Below are positions 38,114-43,276 of a DNA stretch of 43,349 nt, one piece after another. This DNA is from Gallibacterium anatis DSM 16844 = F 149 (GTDB taxonomy: Bacteria; Pseudomonadota; Gammaproteobacteria; Enterobacterales; Pasteurellaceae): the NCBI RefSeq assembly GCF_000379785.1, contig NZ_KB903748.1, positions 18,459-61,807 on the forward strand, read 5' to 3'. Below the pieces are notes generated by a model. It was given only the letters and a program-made list of their open reading frames with translations, searched no databases and was not told where the DNA came from. Within the stretch, counting starts at the first letter, position 1. Each line of letters begins with the position of its first letter. A program made the translations under genes and the position numbers.

Positions 38114-38139
38114 AAGGTAAGGGGTGAACCCCTTACCTT
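38114..38139. other. Strong hairpin upstream of 38185 gene
   Basis: AAGGTAAGGGG / CCCCTTACCTT, an 11-bp stem with TGAA loop and no T-run. The sequence is a relative of the DUF3158 terminator at 33690 (AAGGTAAGG..CCTTACCTT), suggesting duplication. It may act as a leader element. Confidence 0.55.
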
Positions 38140-38184
38140 CAGAGGGAAATTACCCTTAACCTTTACTTTTTAATGAGGATAAAG

Positions 38185-38607
38185 ATGGCACAAATCGAGG
38201 ATGTAAAATTTTCAGTAACAATGGATTATTCACAAGCTGATGAAATCAGCATACATATTGTATGGGACGCAAGTGATACTTTTCCGCAAGAGAAAGTAGA
38301 GCAATTAATAGAGTATATGAATAGAAACCTCGTTCTGCTCTTTGGTTTTTTTAAAGATAAGTTTCGGCTGTATCTTGAATATAATGAAGTGTTGCTTTCG
38401 TTTTCAGTGAAAATGAGATTTGAGTTTGATGATATTGGCTTCAGTGTTAAATTCCTAGATAAGGATAACAACGATACGGGAGCTGAGTATTTGGCAAGAT
38501 GTATTATGAATGATTTGCTTACTGGAAATGAAACAATAGAGAAATTGTTGGAATACCTTCAAGAAGATGATGAGAGTAAAAGCGTTGAAGAGATTGTTTT
38601 GCAGTAG
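38185..38607 (+). CDS. Acidic hypothetical protein
   Basis: This 140-residue alpha/beta protein is strongly acidic, especially at the C terminus (LLEYLQEDDESKSVEEIV). Start at 38185 with GAGG 6 bases upstream; an earlier ATG at 38173 overlaps that site. No family recognised. Acidity and small size would fit a DNA mimic, but there is no motif to support this. It is bounded by palindrome copies at 37937 and 38644. Confidence 0.6.
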   Translation: MAQIEDVKFSVTMDYSQADEISIHIVWDASDTFPQEKVEQLIEYMNRNLVLLFGFFKDKFRLYLEYNEVLLSFSVKMRFEFDDIGFSVKFLDKDNNDTGAEYLARCIMNDLLTGNETIEKLLEYLQEDDESKSVEEIVLQ

Positions 38608-38636
38608 ATTCACATTAAATTTTATAATTGCTTATT

Positions 38637-38673
38637 TTTTAAACACTGATCGCAGTGTGATCAGTGTTTAAAA
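38637..38673. repeat. 23-bp ICE palindrome, copy 10
   Basis: Core 38644-38666 with perfect arms, extended by TTTTAAA / TTTAAAA. It lies 30 bp after one cargo gene and 38 bp before the next. Confidence 0.85.
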
Positions 38674-38710
38674 TTTGACCATTTATTGAAATATTGATTG
38701 GGGAGTGTAT

Positions 38711-39235
38711 ATGTCTCAAGAAAATAACTTTATTATCATCTTTGTTATTGATGTGATTATTATTGCGTTTATGTATGCAATAGGGAATTATAAGAAATTA
38801 AAACGTTGTGAGCGTCTAAAATCTATTGTACGAAATTCTTTAGAGAAAGGGTATTTAACAGAAGATGCTTTGGAAATGTATGTAGATACAGTAGATTTAA
38901 AATATGAAAAAGCTCTTCCAATACTACAGGAACTCATTATTGAATTAGAGCAGGAAAATTACGATATAGCTAAAATCAACTATCTCCGTCAGATGGTATT
39001 GATTTATCAAAAAACTGGATTTCTTTCTAATTTGCTTTTTGCAATTCGATTTAAAATGCGAGCATTAGCAAAACAGAGCAGAGAAATGAATGAACTTGTT
39101 TTTCAGTTAGCTCAAGAGATACAGTTATTACAATTAAAGGATAGATTGTGGAAAAGAACTGGGATTATTATATCTATAATTTCAGGATTAATCGCAATAT
39201 ACCAATTTTATCCTAATATTATTCAATTATTCTAA
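38711..39235 (+). CDS. Membrane protein with terminal helices
   Basis: This 174-residue protein has a membrane helix at each end (FIIIFVIDVIIIAFMYAIG and IIISIISGLIAIYQF) and a charged helical middle of about 120 residues. Start at ATG 38711 after GGGGAG; a GTG two codons upstream is possible. Not recognised. Its layout is like the 172-residue minus-strand protein at 36929. Confidence 0.6.
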   Translation: MSQENNFIIIFVIDVIIIAFMYAIGNYKKLKRCERLKSIVRNSLEKGYLTEDALEMYVDTVDLKYEKALPILQELIIELEQENYDIAKINYLRQMVLIYQKTGFLSNLLFAIRFKMRALAKQSREMNELVFQLAQEIQLLQLKDRLWKRTGIIISIISGLIAIYQFYPNIIQLF

Positions 39236-39303
39236 TACAGTTTCTTATTGTGTAATTAAGGATATAGTTTATCTTACCTTTATCAAAGAATAAGGAGTAA
39301 GGT

Positions 39304-39750
39304 ATGCTTAAACCACATATAATTATTTACCGATATATTAGACAGGTCTATTTTCGCGGAAAATTAAAAAGGTATTATTTAGAAGAGCAAAACAGGTTAT
39401 TTAACTATGCAACTACGAAAAATTTGAATCATCAGAATTTAAAATATAATATTGAAGTACTTGAAGAATTTCGTATATTTCATCATATTGAAAAAGGAGA
39501 AATGGGGATCTTAATACGAGAAGTGTTTTGGATGAACACTGGAATTATCTTTGAATGGGCACTCCCAATCCTCGAATACTATTCTGATTTAGATGTTTTA
39601 CATTTCGTGTTTAAAGATTCTATTGAGATTATAGATAATATTAATGCTCAAGACGAAGATCATAATTTCGCAATGGTTCTTACAGAAAATATCATTAAAA
39701 ATAGACTTTATCTGTATATTGATCATAAAAAAACAAGTGGAAAAATCTAA
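39304..39750 (+). CDS. Hypothetical protein
   Basis: This 148-residue protein has a basic N terminus (YRYIRQVYFRGKLKRYYLEEQ) and an acidic, aromatic-rich remainder. No membrane segment or known motif. AAGGAGTAAGGT precedes the ATG. It lies 68 bp after the membrane-protein gene and is followed by palindrome copy 11. Confidence 0.6.
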   Translation: MLKPHIIIYRYIRQVYFRGKLKRYYLEEQNRLFNYATTKNLNHQNLKYNIEVLEEFRIFHHIEKGEMGILIREVFWMNTGIIFEWALPILEYYSDLDVLHFVFKDSIEIIDNINAQDEDHNFAMVLTENIIKNRLYLYIDHKKTSGKI

Positions 39751-39766
39751 CTGATTAAATTATAAG

Positions 39767-39789
39767 CACTGATCACAGTGTGATCAGGT
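39767..39789. repeat. 23-bp ICE palindrome, copy 11 (asymmetric subtype)
   Basis: CACTGATC-ACAGTGT-GATCAGGT, continuing TAAAAAAATGTTAAAA, as in the copies at 37823 and 32335. Confidence 0.8.
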
Positions 39790-40015
39790 TAAAAAAATGT
39801 TAAAAATAATGTTTGTAGTTTTTGATGGAAATCTTTAATGAAAAAATTGTTTTATTTCTTTGTTGATATTGTTTTAATGTAATCGTTCAGTGTTTTGGAA
39901 AAGTTTGCTCATTCTTGTACCTAGCTAGTTAACCCTTCCAAAAATCACGTCACACCGATGGATAACTGAAAAGTTATCCATCCTCCTCTTAAACTATATT
40001 TATAGCTGAAATTTT

Positions 40016-40043
40016 TCCGGTATGTATACTCCGGATTTTTTTT
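40016..40043 (+). terminator. Small terminator-like hairpin
   Basis: TCCGG / CCGGA with a 10-nt loop followed by eight T's. The stem is short but GC-rich; there is no protein gene just before it, so it may end an untranslated RNA. Confidence 0.5.
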
Positions 40044-40129
40044 AATCAGATTGTTTAATCAATAAATTATTTTATTTCGTTGAAATTGTTTGTTTAATGC
40101 TAAGTGTTAAATCGCTATCGTTGATAGCA

Positions 40130-40300
40130 TTTATAACGGCTGACCTGTAATGCCGTGTTTGACGTTGTCAAATGTATGGTCGCCCTTTAAACCTAGGTAG
40201 GGGTTTCAAAATAAATTACCGCCCTTTGCTAAGGCTGCGAGCACTTTGAGACCAGCCTCTATCGTGCAAACGATGGTGAGTGTTTGTTTAACAGAATTTT
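40130..40300 (+). ncRNA. Second candidate structured RNA
   Basis: No open frame, with several inverted repeats (GACGTTGTCAAATG region, ATCGTGCAAACGAT). It shares CGCCCTTTAA, CGCCCTTTG, a CGAGC-N2-TTTGA element and TAACAGA with the region after topB. It directly precedes the bistable leader of the DUF3577 gene. Confidence 0.3.
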
Positions 40301-40307
40301 ATTTTTA

Positions 40308-40381
40308 ACCCTGGCGGGGAACATTTTTCCCGTGTTGGGTAAGGATGTTTCTCCGCTTTTTTTATTTTTAGGAGAAACATT
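40308..40381 (+). promoter_or_regulatory. Bistable RBS-sequestering leader A
   Basis: Hairpin 1 (40308-40340) has outer ACCC/GGGT and inner GGGAA/TTCCC pairs. Hairpin 2 pairs ATGTTTCTCC (40345-40354) perfectly with GGAGAAACAT (40371-40380), burying the ribosome site right before the ATG. The same ATGTTTCTCC can instead pair with GGGGAACAT of hairpin 1, which would free the ribosome site. Confidence 0.75.
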
Positions 40382-40897
40382 ATGAATACTCAAACTCAAC
40401 AAGCTAAAACTTATTTTAATCTTCACACAACAGGAATCGGATATTTAAACAATATTCGGGAAGTTAAGCCTAAAAAAGGAAATCCTTTCTGGGCTTGTAG
40501 AATTGCTGCTTTGGCAGGTGATTCAACAGCACCAGAGTATCGTTACTTTGATGTAAACGTTGTCGGTGCTCTAGCTGAAAAGTTAGTTAAAAACTGCCAA
40601 AAGGCGGTGTCTGAAGGACATAAGATGTTAATATCTTTTGTTATTTCAGATTTGTGGGCTGATTTATACACCGTTAATAGAGATAGCAGTCATCACAAAA
40701 AAGGTGATACTGCTGTATCTTTAAAAGGTCGTCTTATTCGTATCGATATGATTAAGAAAGATGGTGTAAAAGTTTATCCGAGAGAAACAGAACAACAACC
40801 TGTTCCTGTTCAAAATTCTGAAGAAGCTATCACTGAAGCACTTCCATTACCAGAAGAAATTTTGGTTCAGGAAGATGGTAATGAGCTTCCATTCTAA
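40382..40897 (+). CDS. DUF3577/STY4534-type ICE replication protein
   Basis: This 171-residue protein matches the STY4534 family (DUF3577) of SPI-7-like ICEs: TYFNLHTTGIGYLNNIREVKP at the N terminus, then beta-rich sequence with FWACRIAALAG and SLKGRLIRIDMI, consistent with an OB-like fold. The C terminus is acidic and ends GNELPF, like an SSB tail. A role in ICE DNA metabolism is likely but unproven. Translation is expected to be gated by the bistable leader. Confidence 0.78.
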   Translation: MNTQTQQAKTYFNLHTTGIGYLNNIREVKPKKGNPFWACRIAALAGDSTAPEYRYFDVNVVGALAEKLVKNCQKAVSEGHKMLISFVISDLWADLYTVNRDSSHHKKGDTAVSLKGRLIRIDMIKKDGVKVYPRETEQQPVPVQNSEEAITEALPLPEEILVQEDGNELPF

Positions 40898-40903
40898 TCA
40901 ATG

Positions 40904-40932
40904 AGACCAACAGCAATACTGTTGGTCTTTTC
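40904..40932 (+). terminator. Terminator after DUF3577 gene
   Basis: AGACCAACAG / CTGTTGGTCT, a perfect 10-bp stem with a 5-nt loop, followed by TTTT. It lies 6 bp after the stop codon. Confidence 0.85.
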
Positions 40933-40975
40933 ACTTCACATAGACTACTATAGTCATTATTCACAGGAGAACTAT

Positions 40976-41263
40976 ATGGAGGCATCTATGTCATCTATTC
41001 GTTTTGATAAACTTAAATTTGTCAAAATTCTGGAAAAAGAAGGTAATCAGTCACCTGAATCAGCTGAAGCCTTTGCGAAAGCTATTGAAGAAGCGTTAAC
41101 TGAAAGTCAAAGTTCATTAGCAACAAAATCTGATTTGCAAATTGAAATGACAAAGTTAAAAAGCGAATTAATATCGGAAATACATTCTGTTATTTATAAA
41201 ATGGCAGGTATTATTATCGCCGGTGTAGGCTTATTAATGGGATTGATGAAGTTTATTCATTAA
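40976..41263 (+). CDS. Coiled-coil protein with C-terminal membrane anchor (DUF1640-like)
   Basis: This 95-residue protein has an N-terminal segment FDKLKFVKILEKEGNQSPESA, a coiled coil (about residues 45-72), and a C-terminal transmembrane helix (MAGIIIAGVGLLMGLMKF). The layout resembles DUF1640/CCDC90-like phage and plasmid proteins. Two starts are possible: 40976 (AGGAG, 7 bases upstream) and 40988 (GGAGG, 5-7 bases upstream, giving MSSIRFDKL). Function unknown. Confidence 0.65.
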   Translation: MEASMSSIRFDKLKFVKILEKEGNQSPESAEAFAKAIEEALTESQSSLATKSDLQIEMTKLKSELISEIHSVIYKMAGIIIAGVGLLMGLMKFIH

Positions 41264-41282
41264 TTAATTCTTTTTTATTTTT

Positions 41283-41356
41283 ACCCTGACGGGAAACATT
41301 TTTCCCGTGTTGGGTAAGGATGTTTCTCCGTCTTTTTTATTTTTAGGAGAAACATT
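41283..41356 (+). promoter_or_regulatory. Bistable RBS-sequestering leader B
   Basis: Nearly identical to leader A though the genes are unrelated. Hairpin 1 (41283-41315) has ACCC/GGGT and CGGGAAA/TTTCCCG. Hairpin 2 pairs ATGTTTCTCC (41320-41329) with GGAGAAACAT (41346-41355). GGGAAACAT of hairpin 1 competes for the same strand. Confidence 0.75.
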
Positions 41357-41923
41357 ATGAAATATCAATTAACAAAAACCTCAATCGTGTTTTGCTTTCG
41401 TAAACTTTATCGAATTCAGGCATTAAAAGACCTACCAGAAATTGGCGTAAAAGCCGGTGATCTTGGTGGTTGGATAGAAGATGAATCTAATTTGTCTCAA
41501 GATGGTAATGCTTGGGTGTTCGGTAATGCTTGGGTGTTTGGTGATGCTCGGGTGTTCGGTGATGCTCGGGTGTTCGGTAATGCTCGAGTGTTCGGTAATA
41601 CTCGGGTGTCCGGTGATGCCCAAGTGTTCGGTGATGCTGAGGTATTCGATGCTCGGGTGTTCGGTAATGCTCAGGTGTTCGGTAATGCTTGGGTGTTTGG
41701 TGATGCTGAGGTATTCGATGATGCTCGGGTGTTCGGTGATGCTCGGGTGTCCGGTAATGCTTGGGTGTTCGGTGATGCTCGGGTGTTCGGTAATACTCGG
41801 GTGTTCGATGATGCTTGGGTGTTCGGTGATGCTCGGGTGTTCGGTAATGCTTGGGTGTACGGTAATGCCCGAGTGTCCGGTGATGCTGAGGTATTTGATG
41901 ATGCTCAGGTTATCGCATTATAG
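41357..41923 (+). CDS. YdcK-like beta-helix protein of six-residue repeats
   Basis: This 188-residue protein has a 45-residue head (YQLTKTSIVF.., AGDLGGWIEDESNLSQDGNAW) like E. coli YdcK, then 23 six-residue repeats of the type GNARVF/GDAWVF (41504-41914). Such hexapeptides form a left-handed parallel beta-helix, here about 7-8 coils. DNA repeats are 18 bp and nearly identical; one unit (around 41647) lacks a codon. Family function is unknown; an acyltransferase-like fold without visible catalytic residues. Preceded by leader B. Confidence 0.75.
   Translation: MKYQLTKTSIVFCFRKLYRIQALKDLPEIGVKAGDLGGWIEDESNLSQDGNAWVFGNAWVFGDARVFGDARVFGNARVFGNTRVSGDAQVFGDAEVFDARVFGNAQVFGNAWVFGDAEVFDDARVFGDARVSGNAWVFGDARVFGNTRVFDDAWVFGDARVFGNAWVYGNARVSGDAEVFDDAQVIAL
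41504..41914 (+). repeat. 18-bp tandem repeat array (23 units)
   Basis: The unit is close to GGTGATGCTCGGGTGTTC; 22 units of 18 bp and one of 15 bp. Copy changes keep the frame. The array creates long spurious frames on both strands. Confidence 0.9.
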
Positions 41924-41942
41924 GCTAAAGGAATTAAACAAA

Positions 41943-41963
41943 AGGAGGGATATTTTCCCTCCT
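41943..41963 (+). other. Hairpin before vapD
   Basis: AGGAGGG / CCCTCCT with a 7-nt loop, 20 bp after the YdcK-like stop and 18 bp before vapD. No T-run, so a weak terminator or an mRNA leader element. The GGAGG in its stem is a ribosome-site-like sequence held in a duplex. Confidence 0.5.
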
Positions 41964-41980
41964 ATTATTAAGGAACGATT

Positions 41981-42424
41981 ATGGATCGTACGCTTATTGT
42001 GTTTGATATGGATACACACTGTTTAGAAGAAAATTACCATAACGCCAGTTGGCGTAATGCGTATACTGATATTCAGCGTATTCTAAAGAAACACGGTTTT
42101 ACGAATATTCAAGGTACTGTTTATTTGAGTGATGTCGGTGTTAAACAAGCTCACGGCACATTGGCTTTGCAAGAAGTTGCTGTGCGGTGTGAATGGTTTG
42201 CAAAATGTGCTTCAAATATTCAGTTTTATGATTTAAAAGATGATTTTAATGCTCAATTTATTGTAGATGGTGTTCAAGCAGCAAGAGAAGCGTTTAATCG
42301 TTCTATTGATGCTTTAAGAAAAGAGCTTTTGGATGCCGGACTTTCACCGAATAAAGTGGAAGAGATTATCGGTAAACGAGCTTTCTCATTGCAATATATA
42401 CAAGAAAATCAACTTATTAAATAA
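41981..42424 (+). CDS. vapD: VapD-type endoribonuclease
   Basis: This 147-residue protein has the VapD ferredoxin-like core: LIVFDMDTHCLEENY, then WRNAYTDIQRILKKHGFTNI, then QGTVYLSDVG (about residues 1-95). VapD proteins are Cas2-like RNases linked to persistence in Haemophilus and Helicobacter. This one is about 50 residues longer than the ~91-residue H. influenzae protein, with an extra helical C-terminal part (REAFNRSIDALRKELLDAGL). AAGGAAC precedes the ATG. No antitoxin gene (VapX-like) was recognised. Confidence 0.75.
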   Translation: MDRTLIVFDMDTHCLEENYHNASWRNAYTDIQRILKKHGFTNIQGTVYLSDVGVKQAHGTLALQEVAVRCEWFAKCASNIQFYDLKDDFNAQFIVDGVQAAREAFNRSIDALRKELLDAGLSPNKVEEIIGKRAFSLQYIQENQLIK

Positions 42425-42435
42425 CCTATCTTTAA

Positions 42436-42505
42436 CCCATCCGGGAAACATTATTCCCGGTGGGCATAGTGTTTCCCTTTGTTTTTAGAATTTAGGAGAA
42501 ATGCT
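42436..42505 (+). promoter_or_regulatory. Bistable RBS-sequestering leader C
   Basis: A diverged relative of leaders A and B. Hairpin 1 (42436-42464): CCCA/TGGG and CCGGGAA/TTCCCGG. AGTGTTTCCC (42468-42477) can pair with GGGAAACATT of hairpin 1 (10 pairs) or with GGAGAAATGCT at the ribosome site (9 of 10 pairs, two G-T). Base changes keep both pairings. Confidence 0.65.
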
Positions 42506-42826
42506 ATGCACTTAAACATTTATGACAACTGTTCCTCTGTAATTGAGGAATGGGAAGAAATTCTTGAGCGTTATGATGATCATCCTTCTGAGGATGATGT
42601 TTGGGAAATTGCAAAAGAATCTAAAGAATTGCCTATATTAGGCAATATTTATCAAAGTTTAATTCTAGAGCGTATCGTTTCGCATTTTTGTGAGGAAACC
42701 GGTCTTGATGAAGAGGCTTTAGATATTTTTATTTTCGTTAATTCTTACGATACTCATCTGAGAATTGATGGAAAATCCATTTATTCAGTACAGGATTATC
42801 TGGACTGCATAAAGTTATATAAATAA
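42506..42826 (+). CDS. Small acidic protein, tandem paralogue 1
   Basis: This 106-residue acidic protein is not recognised. The motif EDDVWEIAKESKELPILGNI (about residues 26-45), followed by YQSLILERIVSHF, is shared with the next gene (DEDVWHIAKESKEVPEIANI, YQYLLIEKILNHL). The ATG at 42506 has AGGAG 7 bases upstream; an out-of-frame ATG lies 5 bases earlier. Expression is probably gated by leader C. Confidence 0.65.
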   Translation: MHLNIYDNCSSVIEEWEEILERYDDHPSEDDVWEIAKESKELPILGNIYQSLILERIVSHFCEETGLDEEALDIFIFVNSYDTHLRIDGKSIYSVQDYLDCIKLYK

Positions 42827-42827
42827 T

Positions 42828-42863
42828 GGCATTTCACTTTGTTTTTCTTACAAGGGGAATGCT
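42828..42863 (+). promoter_or_regulatory. RBS-sequestering hairpin D
   Basis: GGCATTTCACTT (42828-42839) pairs with AAGGGGAATGCT (42852-42863), 11 of 12 positions, burying the ribosome site just before the ATG. The sequence differs from leaders A-C and there is no upstream competitor hairpin. Confidence 0.6.
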
Positions 42864-43196
42864 ATGCTAAAAAAATTCAGATTGGAGAACAATTTATCTC
42901 CAAATGTAGGAGCTTGGAAAGATATTCTAGATGCCTACAATGATGAAGTTACAGATGAGGACGTGTGGCATATTGCAAAAGAATCTAAAGAGGTTCCTGA
43001 GATAGCCAATATTTATCAATATCTTTTGATTGAAAAAATACTTAATCATTTACGAGATGAGATTAAGTCACTGAGTCGAGTAAGTTTATATATGCATATA
43101 AATTTTTCTCATACATATTTTTATGTTGAAGGTTATAGCATTGATTCAGTGGAAAAGTATTTCGAAATTATAGATAAAGTTAAAGCTAATTATTAA
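42864..43196 (+). CDS. Small acidic protein, tandem paralogue 2
   Basis: This 110-residue protein is a diverged copy of the preceding one: the shared core DVWHIAKESKE..NIYQYLLIEKIL and a common ending pattern (YVEGYSIDSVEKYF versus RIDGKSIYSVQDYL). Function unknown. It follows 37 bp after its paralogue, and a hairpin covers its ribosome site. Confidence 0.65.
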   Translation: MLKKFRLENNLSPNVGAWKDILDAYNDEVTDEDVWHIAKESKEVPEIANIYQYLLIEKILNHLRDEIKSLSRVSLYMHINFSHTYFYVEGYSIDSVEKYFEIIDKVKANY

Positions 43197-43213
43197 TTAG
43201 CTCAGACTGCTGA

Positions 43214-43243
43214 CAAACCTCTAGACATACCTCTAGAGGTTTG
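43214..43243. terminator. Hairpin after paralogue 2
   Basis: CAAACCTCTAG / CTAGAGGTTTG, a perfect 11-bp stem with 8-nt loop, 17 bp after the stop. There is no T-run, so termination is uncertain. It may also belong to the left end of the insertion sequence that follows. Confidence 0.5.
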
Positions 43244-43249
43244 ATCTAA

Positions 43250-43276
43250 TAGGCATATCGAAAAAAGGAAATGCCT
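43250..43276 (+). promoter_or_regulatory. RBS-sequestering hairpin E
   Basis: TAGGCATATC (43250-43259) pairs with GGAAATGCCTA (up to 43277), 9 of 10 positions, covering the ribosome site and the first base of the ATG. Such hairpins commonly protect transposase genes from readthrough translation. Confidence 0.55.

Larger units (their letters stand above)
37448..38184. other. Spacer with three palindromes and a gene relic
   Basis: About 740 bp of AT-rich DNA holding palindrome copies at 37539, 37823 and 37937, a 29-codon frame at 37694 and a strong hairpin at 38114-38139. No other gene is supported. Confidence 0.55.
39751..40307. other. Gene-free region with palindrome, hairpins and RNA candidate
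   Basis: No protein gene is supported. It holds palindrome copy 11, a perfect 11-bp hairpin with GAAA loop at 39957-39982 (GATGGATAACT / AGTTATCCATC), a small terminator at 40016-40043, and a structured block at 40130-40300 leading into the first bistable leader. Confidence 0.5.

Noticed and set aside
36589-39789. CRISPR-like interpretation of the recurring 23-bp palindromes
   Set aside because: Spacing is irregular (tens to thousands of bases), genes lie between the copies, orientation varies, and no cas genes are present.
36589-39789. Integron attC interpretation of the palindromes
   Set aside because: No integron integrase is in view, the arms lack attC core sites, and units carry genes in both orientations with their own spacing.
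41481-42026. Long frame of MLGCSVMLGCS-type repeats and a minus-strand HPSITEHPSITE-type frame at 41432-41623
   Set aside because: Both are alternative-frame readings of the 18-bp repeat of the YdcK-like gene and lack ribosome sites.
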